Positions 1-5,062 of a stretch of 11,576 nucleotides of DNA are shown here, in pieces (the stretch's first letter is position 1; every line of letters starts with the position of its first letter). The position numbers and the translations under genes are program-made. The notes beneath the pieces were generated by a model. The model made no database searches. It had not been told where the DNA came from and saw only the letters and a program-made list of their open reading frames with translations. Source of the stretch: an uncultured Ruminococcus sp. (GTDB lineage: Bacteria; Bacillota; Clostridia; Oscillospirales; Ruminococcaceae); assembly GCA_945876405.1 (NCBI GenBank), contig CAMCOJ010000034.1:1-11576 (forward strand), written 5' to 3'.

Positions 1-58
1 ACCACCGAGATCTACACTTGGAGTATCGTCGGCAGCGTCAGATGTGTATAAGAGAGAG
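1..58 (+). other. Illumina Nextera i5 adapter left on contig end
   Basis: Positions 1-17 match the end of the Illumina P5 sequence (ACCACCGAGATCTACAC). Positions 18-25 (TTGGAGTA) sit where the 8-base i5 index belongs. Positions 26-58 match the Nextera read-1 primer ending in the Tn5 mosaic end (GATGTGTATAAGAGACAG), with one mismatch at 56 (G for C). This is library DNA, not genome. Genomic sequence should start at about 59, and this is a true contig end. Confidence 0.97.
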
Positions 59-430
59 TTCTATTTCTGAGTCAGGAGAGGTGCTGAATATGATAATACC
101 GTTTTTATCTGAGATCATTATCTCGTCAGCTCCGGACGCGATTCTGAGTTCTTCGGATGTCATGTCCTCGCTCAGGGTTTTCGGCAGCTGTGAGATAAGT
201 ATCGACAGCGTCTGTGCCTTTAGCTCATATTCACTGCACAGCTTGTCTGTCATAACCTCATATTCGCTGTTATTGTCATATATGCTGGATGCAAGCGATG
301 ACAGGTATTCTTTTGCGGCATCATAAACATAATTTTTCTCAACTACTCCTACAGAGTAAAATGCGATATAGATAATTACAGCAGACAAAATAAAAGGCGC
401 AACTACTGTTTTATAAATTGATTTTCTCAT
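59..430 (-). CDS. Membrane-anchored sensor protein, N-terminal fragment
   Basis: This is a partial gene: the start is present and the 3' end is lost at the contig end. About 124 genuine residues remain. A hydrophobic segment at residues 9-29 is a likely signal anchor. The polar region after it (about 32-124) should lie outside the membrane. The stretch around 103-117 (EIMISDKNGIIIFST) resembles the strand-loop-strand DxxG core of Cache/PAS-like sensory domains, where a ligand-sensing domain precedes a second helix and a cytoplasmic output domain. The output domain (histidine kinase, GGDEF, chemoreceptor or SpoIIE-type phosphatase) is missing, so the function cannot be named. The start codon overlaps the stop of the upstream gene in an ATGA (427-430), which implies translational coupling. 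Any residues read beyond position 59 (ending SLIHI) come from the adapter. Confidence 0.7.
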
Positions 431-795
431 TCTTTGTTTACTCCGTTTATACAGTTTTCCGGAATGCTGCTGCGATTCATACTGTTAAACTGTCTGTACA
501 TTTTCTGAACACTGTTTTCGAGAAAATAGTAGTGAAATATATACGGTATCAGAAGAATAAGGAGCATAAGAGTGAGAATTAAAAACGCAAATTCGCCTGT
601 GCTTACAAGTATACCCAGACTGATAAAAAGCAAAACTGCGAAAAGAACTGTTACGATAAGATGAATGAGCCGTTCATGCTGCATGAACTGAATCTGCCTG
701 AGGTGTTCTTCTTTTAATTTTTCTTCGTCATATGCCTGTCCGCTGTTTATAATATCATCTATACAGGCAAGATATGCTGTAAGATACTTTCTCAT
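427..795 (-). CDS. Small two-helix membrane protein, unknown function
   Basis: I do not recognise this 122-residue protein. It has a charged N-terminal region (about 1-42, with an acidic/basic helix around 24-41), two closely spaced hydrophobic segments (about 43-63 and 68-90) and a polar C-terminal tail. This suggests a hairpin membrane protein with both ends in the cytoplasm. The start is supported by a strong Shine-Dalgarno (TAAGGAG, 804-810) eight bases upstream. It lies 40 bases after the DUF368 gene and overlaps the following sensor gene by four bases, so it is probably the middle gene of a three-gene operon. The tight coupling to a membrane sensor makes an accessory or partner role for that sensor plausible, but this is inference from position only. 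Confidence 0.75.
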   Translation of the reverse strand: MRKYLTAYLACIDDIINSGQAYDEEKLKEEHLRQIQFMQHERLIHLIVTVLFAVLLFISLGILVSTGEFAFLILTLMLLILLIPYIFHYYFLENSVQKMYRQFNSMNRSSIPENCINGVNKE

Positions 796-835
796 AAGAG
801 ATGCTCCTTAATTCCGCAGGACTATTCTGCAGAGT

Positions 836-1672
836 TTATTTTTCTGTTTCCTTTTTTGCCGACATTCTGTCAAATAAAATCGGAATGATAAAGCCGATAA
901 TGCCAAGGACTATACCAATAATTCCTTCTGAATTGAAACTGAAATCTGAAGGAAAGATTGTCAGGAGTGAGCCGACGATGAGTCCTATGATAACGGAATA
1001 TGTGCTCTGTCTGAATTTTTTTAGAAGTAAAGAGATAATTTTTGCACCTGAAAGAATTCCGACAACCGCACCAATGCCTACAGGGGCGATAAGTGCGATG
1101 TTGAGATCCTTTACTGCAGTTATGCTTGTTTCATACATACCCATTATTGTGAGCATGAGTGAGCCGCTTATGCCCGGGATAACCATTGATATTGCAGCAA
1201 TGAATCCGCCTGCAGCAAGTTTGAGTGCGAGTACAAATGAAAAATCAGTCTGTACTGCAGTTTCTGCAGTATCTGCGTTTTCTATAAAAAACATAACAAC
1301 CATTACTGCAAATGCAATAAGAAAAGGTATGATATTTAACGGTTTGAATTTGCTTTCCGAGGTACATTCTTTCCAGATCATAGGAAGGCTTCCAACTACT
1401 ATACCGGTCAGAGTGAGTGCAGTTGGAACAGGGTGATTTTCAAAAAGCCAGGAAAGGCCTACTGCAGTTGCGAATACGCCTGCTGCCATGCCGATTACGA
1501 GAAAGAGAATGAATCCGAAATTCTTTTTCAGCTTTTCGATGTTCAGTGATATGGCATCCAGAAGTCTGTCATAAATCTTGAGAATTACGGCCATAGTACC
1601 GCCGCTGAAGCCAGGAATTACAAATGCCGTTCCAAGAGCGGCGCCTTTTAATGCTGTGATAAAATTTTTCAT
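836..1672 (-). CDS. DUF368 family polyprenyl-phosphate transporter (PopT-like)
   Basis: The protein has 278 residues and is almost entirely hydrophobic, with the DUF368 signature present twice: IPGFSGGT at 19-26 and IPGISGS at 165-171. This fits the internal repeat of the family. DUF368 proteins (PopT) are known to help return undecaprenyl phosphate, the lipid carrier for peptidoglycan and other wall polymers, to the inner face of the membrane. That role is assigned here by family. I chose the ATG at 1672 because GGAGG (1679-1683) lies six bases upstream and MKNFITALKGAALGT is the usual family N-terminus. A longer frame starting at 1741 begins inside the -35 box and is rejected. It is the first gene of an operon with the two minus-strand genes that follow. 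Confidence 0.9.
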   Translation of the reverse strand: MKNFITALKGAALGTAFVIPGFSGGTMAVILKIYDRLLDAISLNIEKLKKNFGFILFLVIGMAAGVFATAVGLSWLFENHPVPTALTLTGIVVGSLPMIWKECTSESKFKPLNIIPFLIAFAVMVVMFFIENADTAETAVQTDFSFVLALKLAAGGFIAAISMVIPGISGSLMLTIMGMYETSITAVKDLNIALIAPVGIGAVVGILSGAKIISLLLKKFRQSTYSVIIGLIVGSLLTIFPSDFSFNSEGIIGIVLGIIGFIIPILFDRMSAKKETEK

Positions 1673-1711
1673 GTTGTTCCTCCGTCTTTTAATAAACAAT
1701 AATACCTTATA

Positions 1712-1741
1712 ATTATAGTACACTATACGGTAGTTTGTCAA
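1712..1741 (-). promoter_or_regulatory. Sigma-A type promoter of the DUF368 operon
   Basis: On the minus strand TTGACA (1736-1741) is followed after 18 bases by TATAAT (1712-1717). Both hexamers are perfect consensus. Transcription should begin near 1705, giving a leader of about 33 bases before the ATG at 1672. It lies just downstream of the terminator of the small RNA candidate on the same strand. Confidence 0.85.
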
Positions 1742-1754
1742 TTAAATTCATGGC

Positions 1755-1798
1755 AAAGAAAATACCGCACATGCTATAGGGGGGATGCATGTGCGGTA
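1755..1798 (-). terminator. Rho-independent terminator of the small RNA
   Basis: A perfect 12-bp stem (1763-1774 with 1787-1798, TACCGCACATGC and its complement) closes a 12-base loop (1775-1786). On the minus strand the stem is followed by TTTTCTTT (1755-1762), so it acts for leftward transcription. The loop itself is C-rich in the RNA (AUCCCCCCUAUA). Confidence 0.85.
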
Positions 1799-1906
1799 CA
1801 GTTTGATGAAAATATAGGGGAAAATGAAAAAAGTGCAAATCCGAAATATAAATCCGAATTCATTAGTAAGAAATGGTTAGATTAATTAAATCAAATTTAA
1901 CGACCT
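1755..1906 (-). ncRNA. Candidate free-standing small RNA with C-rich motifs
   Basis: A perfect TTGACA-17-TATAAT promoter and a strong intrinsic terminator bracket about 150 bases with no convincing gene, predicting a discrete transcript from about 1906 to 1755. The RNA contains CCCCUAUA twice: once in a U-rich, apparently single-stranded stretch (1813-1820) and once in the terminator loop, as part of a run of six C (1775-1784). A 9-base direct repeat (TTCGGATTT in the RNA, at 1837-1845 and 1850-1858) lies in the middle. C-rich motifs in exposed loops are a known hallmark of Firmicutes small RNAs such as RsaE/RoxS, which bind G-rich ribosome binding sites. Such a role here is inference. A 29-codon frame (1774-1863) lacks a ribosome binding site. 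I cannot assign it to a known RNA family. Confidence 0.65.
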
Positions 1907-1912
1907 GCATAT

Positions 1913-1941
1913 ATTATAGTATTAAATTGAAATGATGTCAA
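1913..1941 (-). promoter_or_regulatory. Consensus promoter of the small RNA
   Basis: On the minus strand a perfect TTGACA (1936-1941) and a perfect TATAAT (1913-1918) are separated by exactly 17 bases. A run of T and A (about 1944-1960) lies just upstream, where an UP element would sit. The predicted start is the A at about 1906. No protein gene follows before a terminator. Confidence 0.88.
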
Positions 1942-2081
1942 TAGTTTTTTTTAAAAAACACAGAAAAAACACTTTAAAAATCTGAATATGTAAAAATGGT
2001 GTGAAATATATTAAAAAAACTGTTGCAAATTATGCCCGATTTATAAATAAAAAATTTTTTTAAAAAAATTCAAAAAAAGTG
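1942..2081. promoter_or_regulatory. A-tract-rich spacer between two divergent promoters
   Basis: This 140-base stretch contains many runs of 4-8 A or T (for example 1945-1958, 2014-2020 and 2048-2079) and no coding frame or RNA fold I can support. It separates the leftward small RNA promoter from the rightward tRNA promoter. Its A/T runs lie directly upstream of both -35 boxes, where UP elements bind the RNA polymerase alpha subunit. It is probably bent DNA that boosts both promoters. Confidence 0.5.
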
Positions 2082-2110
2082 TTGACACTCGGAATGTTGT
2101 ATGATATAAT
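2082..2110 (+). promoter_or_regulatory. Consensus promoter of tRNA-Gln
   Basis: TTGACA (2082-2087) and TATAAT (2105-2110) are separated by 17 bases, with an extended -10 TGA at 2102-2104. A-tracts lie directly upstream. The start is predicted near 2117, so the precursor has a leader of about 32 bases. That leader contains a small GTCGT/ACGAC hairpin (2117-2129). Confidence 0.9.
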
Positions 2111-2148
2111 ATAAAAGTCGTCGGACGACAGACAAAAACAAAAGATGC

Positions 2149-2221
2149 TGGGGCGTCGCCAAGCGGTAAGGCAGTGGACTCTGACTCCACCATTCCGAGG
2201 GTTCAAATCCTTCCGCCCCAA
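2149..2221 (+). tRNA. tRNA-Gln (anticodon CUG)
   Basis: A complete cloverleaf is visible. The acceptor stem is 2149-2155 with 2214-2220 (TGGGGCG/CGCCCCA), including the U1-A72 pair typical of glutamine tRNAs. The D arm is at 2158-2172. The anticodon stem is 2174-2178 with 2186-2190, and its loop CTCTGAC puts the anticodon CTG at 2181-2183. The T arm is at 2197-2213, with loop TTCAAAT. The discriminator base is A2221. The CCA end is not encoded (TCC follows), so it must be added by CCA-adding enzyme. It reads CAG codons. It stands alone between its own promoter and terminator rather than in a tRNA cluster. Confidence 0.95.
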
Positions 2222-2226
2222 TCCTG

Positions 2227-2256
2227 AAACCTCGTTTTTACGAGGTTTTTGTTTTG
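2227..2256 (+). terminator. Terminator of tRNA-Gln
   Basis: An 8-bp stem AAACCTCG/CGAGGTTT (2227-2234 with 2241-2248) with a 6-base loop is followed by TTTTTGTTTT. It lies six bases after the tRNA end. Confidence 0.88.
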
Positions 2257-2268
2257 TCAAAAGATTTG

Positions 2269-2307
2269 AGCATATCCCTGACAGATGATTCGGGATATGC
2301 TTTTTTT
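2269..2307 (+). terminator. Second rightward terminator before the DUF421 gene
   Basis: A perfect 10-bp stem AGCATATCCC/GGGATATGCT (2269-2278 with 2292-2301) with a 13-base loop is followed by seven T (2301-2307). It lies 12 bases beyond the tRNA terminator, so it either acts as a back-up terminator or ends a leader upstream of the DUF421 gene. The 8-mer GCATATCC of its left arm recurs at 2340-2347, just before the ribosome binding site of that gene. Confidence 0.75.
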
Positions 2308-2321
2308 GTACCGGAAAGCCG

Positions 2322-2327
2322 TATAAT
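2322..2327 (+). promoter_or_regulatory. Possible -10 box of the DUF421 gene
   Basis: TATAAT at 2322-2327 lies 43 bases before the start codon and after the two terminators. At normal spacing the -35 region falls in the T run of the terminator and matches the consensus poorly, so this promoter would be weak or need an activator. Confidence 0.4.
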
Positions 2328-2369
2328 TTCAGTACTCATGCATATCCTAATCAAAAGGAGTGCATTATT

Positions 2370-3077
2370 ATGGAATTATTCAAGACGATACTGATGTCGG
2401 CTGCAAGCCTGGTTACACTTTTCCTTCTTACCAAACTAATGGGTAACAAGCAGGTTTCCCAGCTGAGTATGTTCGATTATATTATTGGGATATCCATCGG
2501 CTCCATAGCAGCAGAATTTGCCACGGAACTTGAGAATCCGGAACGGACACTTGCTGCCATGATAGTCTATGCTGTTATTGCATATCTTGTTTCCGTTATT
2601 ACAGGCAAGTCAACCGGTATGCGTAAAATTATAATCGGAAGACCGCTTATTCTTTTTGATAAGGGAAAGCTGTACAGAAGTCATTTTAAAAAGGCAAGGC
2701 TTGATATAAGTGATTTTCTGACTCACTGCCGAAGCCAGGGATATTTTGATTTGTCACAGATACAGACAGCTGTATTTGAGTATAATGGTTCAGTAAGTAT
2801 CCTGCCTTCTGAAAATCATCGCCCGCTTGAACCGTCGGATATGAATATGAATCCGGTTCAGCAGGAAGTACCGGTAAACGTAATACTTGACGGACATGTA
2901 AATGAGGAAAATCTCAAGAAAACCGGGAACAACCGCATCTGGCTTGATAAAAAAATCAGAGAGCAGGGATTCCACAGTGCGGAAGAAATTTTTTTCGGGT
3001 GCGTAAATACAGTGGACAATACTCTTAACCTGTATTCAGAATATAAAAAAGACGATGAATCTGACCCGTTTGAGTAA
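2370..3077 (+). CDS. DUF421 (YetF/YcaP-like) membrane protein
   Basis: The protein has 235 residues, the size usual for the YetF group. Hydrophobic segments at about 5-24, 34-52 and 60-80 form an N-terminal membrane domain. A cytoplasmic alpha/beta domain follows, with the family's recognisable stretches: GRPLILFDKGKL (90-101), the LRSQGYFDLSQIQTAVFE-type segment (about 120-137) and NGSVSILP (139-146). DUF421 proteins are widespread in Firmicutes, and relatives occur in spore-membrane proteins, but their molecular function is not well established. The ATG is supported by AAAGGAG (2354-2360) nine bases upstream. The acidic tail (DDESDPFE) is unremarkable. It appears to be monocistronic, with pckA starting from its own promoter downstream. 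Confidence 0.88.
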   Translation: MELFKTILMSAASLVTLFLLTKLMGNKQVSQLSMFDYIIGISIGSIAAEFATELENPERTLAAMIVYAVIAYLVSVITGKSTGMRKIIIGRPLILFDKGKLYRSHFKKARLDISDFLTHCRSQGYFDLSQIQTAVFEYNGSVSILPSENHRPLEPSDMNMNPVQQEVPVNVILDGHVNEENLKKTGNNRIWLDKKIREQGFHSAEEIFFGCVNTVDNTLNLYSEYKKDDESDPFE

Positions 3078-3095
3078 ATTACAGCAGATGTAAAA

Positions 3096-3155
3096 ATTAT
3101 TTTCTGAGTAATATGTTCAGAAAATAATAAAATCAGGATTGTTTTTTTATCCTGA
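3096..3155. terminator. Two hairpins after the DUF421 gene, U-tracts on minus strand
   Basis: Hairpin one is a 12-bp stem, 3096-3107 with 3117-3128 (ATTATTTTCTGA). Hairpin two is a 7-bp stem, 3133-3139 with 3149-3155 (TCAGGAT/ATCCTGA), with seven T in its loop. Neither has a T run after it on the plus strand. On the minus strand each is followed by a T-rich tail. They may still help end the DUF421 transcript, but the canonical orientation is leftward. Confidence 0.45.
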
Positions 3156-3216
3156 GAACAGATTTGTGAAAATCTAAAAAAAATTTTAAAAAAAGGGTGC
3201 AGAGATTGAATTTATG

Positions 3217-3225
3217 TGGTATAAT
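3217..3225 (+). promoter_or_regulatory. Extended -10 promoter of pckA
   Basis: TGGTATAAT (3217-3225) is an extended -10 element (TGnTATAAT). No good -35 hexamer lies 17 bases upstream, which is tolerated by extended -10 promoters and also typical of activated ones. The predicted start is near 3232. The same GTGGTATAAT string occurs at the sulP-like gene promoter (7168-7177). Confidence 0.65.
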
Positions 3226-3231
3226 TATAAG

Positions 3232-3364
3232 GTCAGGAATAATGTCTGTCTGTACCTGAACTGAATCTGAGTTCACGGTTATATCCGGTATTCGATTTTC
3301 ATCACACTAACGCCGGGACAGCGTTCCTCACAAATTAAATACATCAAGAAAGAGGTTGTTAAAA
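3232..3364 (+). promoter_or_regulatory. Long structured 5' leader of pckA
   Basis: The untranslated leader is about 133 bases, far longer than those of the neighbours. TCAGG (3233-3237) can pair with CCTGA (3255-3259), while TGAACT (3257-3262) can pair with AGTTCA (3270-3275). These two pairings share bases 3257-3259 and exclude each other. Further down, AACGC (3309-3313) pairs with GCGTT (3321-3325), and CCGG (3285-3288) could pair with CCGG (3313-3316), again overlapping. The ribosome binding site AGAGG lies at 3351-3355. I recognise no known riboswitch class. A regulatory role is inference. Confidence 0.45.
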
Positions 3365-4969
3365 ATGTCAAAGATTGATTTAACAAAGTATGGCATCACA
3401 GGCACAACAGAAATCGTTCATAACCCTTCTTTTGAAGTTCTTTTCGAAGAAGAAACAAAGGCTTCTAACGAAGGCTACGAAGTAGGACAGAATACAGAAC
3501 TCGACGCTGTAAACGTAATGACTGGTATTTACACTGGCCGTTCACCTAAAGACAAGTATATTGTTGAAGACGAAAATTCAAAGGATACAGTATGGTGGAC
3601 ATCAGAAGAATATCCAAACGATAACCACAGGATGTCAGAATCAACATGGTCTGTTGTAAAGGATATCGCTAAGAAGGAACTCTCAAACAAGAAGCTCTTC
3701 GTAGTGGATGCATTCTGCGGTGCTAACAGGGATACAAGAATGGCAGTCCGTTTCATCGTTGAGGTTGCATGGCAGGCTCACTTTGTAAAGAACATGTTCA
3801 TTATTCCTACAGAAGAAGAACTCGCATCATTCGAACCTGACTTTGTTGTATACAACGCTTCAAAGGCTAAGGTTGAAAACTACAAGGAACTCGGTCTTAA
3901 CTCAGAAACATGTGTAGCATTCAACATCACAAGTAAGGAACAGGTTATCATCAATACATGGTACGGCGGCGAGATGAAGAAGGGTATGTTCTCAATGATG
4001 AACTACTACCTCCCGCTCAAGGGCATCGCTTCAATGCACTGCTCAGCTAACACAGACATGAACGGTGAAAACACAGCTGTATTCTTCGGCCTCTCAGGTA
4101 CAGGTAAGACAACACTTTCAACAGATCCTAAGAGACTTCTCATCGGTGATGACGAACACGGCTGGGATGATAACGGCGTATTCAACTTCGAAGGCGGCTG
4201 CTATGCTAAGGTTATCGGTCTTGACAAGGAATCAGAACCTGACATCTTCAACGCTATTAAGAGAAATGCTCTTCTTGAAAACGTAACTGTAGATGCAAAC
4301 GGCAAGATTGACTTCGACGACAAGAGCGTTACAGAAAACACTCGTGTATCTTATCCGATCAGCCACATCAACAACATCGTTAAGCCTGTTTCTTCAGCTC
4401 CTGCTGCAAAGAACGTAATCTTCCTTTCAGCTGATGCTTTTGGTGTACTCCCTCCGGTTTCAATCCTCACACCTGAGCAGACACAGTACTACTTCCTCTC
4501 AGGCTTCACAGCTAAGCTTGCAGGTACAGAACGTGGTATCACAGAACCAACTCCAACATTCTCAGCTTGCTTCGGACAGGCATTCCTTGAACTCCACCCG
4601 ACAAAGTATGCTGAAGAACTTGTTAAGAAGATGGAAAAGAGCGGTGCCAAGGCATACCTCGTAAACACAGGCTGGAACGGCACAGGCAAGAGAATCACAA
4701 TCAAGGATACACGTGGTATCATCGACGCTATCCTTAACGGTGACATCAACAAGGCTCCTACAAAGAAGATTCCTATATTCGACTTCGAAGTTCCAACAGA
4801 ACTCCCAGGCGTTGACACAGGTATCCTCGATCCAAGAGACACATATGCTGATCCTTCTGAATGGGAAACAAAGGCTAAGGATCTTGCTGCAAGATTTAAC
4901 AAGAACTTTGTTAAGTATACAACTAACGAAGCTGGTAAGGCTCTCGTAGCTGCTGGCCCACAGCTTTGA
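3365..4969 (+). CDS. pckA: Phosphoenolpyruvate carboxykinase (ATP), PckA
   Basis: This cytosolic enzyme interconverts oxaloacetate plus ATP with phosphoenolpyruvate, CO2 and ADP (EC 4.1.1.49). In many gut anaerobes it works in the carboxylating direction to fix CO2 towards succinate. The protein has 534 residues, the normal length. Visible motifs: TGRSPKDKY (57-65, substrate-binding arginine R59), YGGEMKKG (200-207, metal and substrate lysines), P-loop [11 protein letters not shown] (242-252, K248/T249), metal-binding IGDDEHGW (260-267), FEGGCYAK (275-282), nucleotide-binding R327 in NTRVSYP, and LVNTGW (432-437). No key residue appears lost. The ATG at 3365 is used because AGAGG (3351-3355) lies nine bases upstream; a TTG at 3356 would fall next to it. 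Codons are biased towards AAC, TTC, GAC, ATC and GGC, which suggests high expression. Confidence 0.98.
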   Translation: MSKIDLTKYGITGTTEIVHNPSFEVLFEEETKASNEGYEVGQNTELDAVNVMTGIYTGRSPKDKYIVEDENSKDTVWWTSEEYPNDNHRMSESTWSVVKDIAKKELSNKKLFVVDAFCGANRDTRMAVRFIVEVAWQAHFVKNMFIIPTEEELASFEPDFVVYNASKAKVENYKELGLNSETCVAFNITSKEQVIINTWYGGEMKKGMFSMMNYYLPLKGIASMHCSANTDMNGENTAVFFGLSGTGKTTLSTDPKRLLIGDDEHGWDDNGVFNFEGGCYAKVIGLDKESEPDIFNAIKRNALLENVTVDANGKIDFDDKSVTENTRVSYPISHINNIVKPVSSAPAAKNVIFLSADAFGVLPPVSILTPEQTQYYFLSGFTAKLAGTERGITEPTPTFSACFGQAFLELHPTKYAEELVKKMEKSGAKAYLVNTGWNGTGKRITIKDTRGIIDAILNGDINKAPTKKIPIFDFEVPTELPGVDTGILDPRDTYADPSEWETKAKDLAARFNKNFVKYTTNEAGKALVAAGPQL

Positions 4970-4993
4970 TTCTGATTTAATAATATAAAAATA

Positions 4994-5026
4994 TCCCCGC
5001 TTTTCCTGTAAAGCGGGGAATTTTTT
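4994..5026 (+). terminator. Terminator of pckA
   Basis: A GC-rich 9-bp stem TCCCCGCTT/AAGCGGGGA (4994-5002 with 5011-5019) with an 8-base loop is followed by A and six T (5021-5026). It begins 24 bases after the pckA stop. Confidence 0.93.
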
Positions 5027-5029
5027 ATG

Positions 5030-5056
5030 AAAATACCCCCTGACAAAGTCAGGGGG
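5030..5056 (-). terminator. Terminator of the GGDEF-EAL gene
   Basis: A 9-bp stem CCCCCTGAC/GTCAGGGGG (5036-5044 with 5048-5056) with an AAA loop is followed on the minus strand by TATTTTC. It lies just past the stop codon of the leftward gene and back to back with the pckA terminator. Confidence 0.85.
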
Positions 5057-5062
5057 ATTTGT

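Noticed and set aside
18..326. 102-codon plus-strand frame at the contig start
   Set aside because: It begins inside the sequencing adapter and then runs antisense to the sensor gene.
801..1436. 211-codon plus-strand frame opposite the DUF368 gene
   Set aside because: It is a shadow of the well-supported minus-strand membrane protein, with no ribosome binding site or family resemblance.
1673..1741. Longer N-terminus for the DUF368 protein starting at 1741
   Set aside because: The start lies within the -35 box, and the extra 23 residues are atypical; the ATG at 1672 has an ideal ribosome binding site.
1774..1863. 29-codon reading frame inside the small RNA candidate (minus)
   Set aside because: No ribosome binding site precedes the ATG, the frame runs into the terminator hairpin loop, and the product shows no recognisable features. 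A peptide cannot be excluded but is not supported.
2060..2260. 66-codon minus-strand frame over the tRNA
   Set aside because: It is the antisense of tRNA-Gln, its promoter and terminator, and has no independent support.
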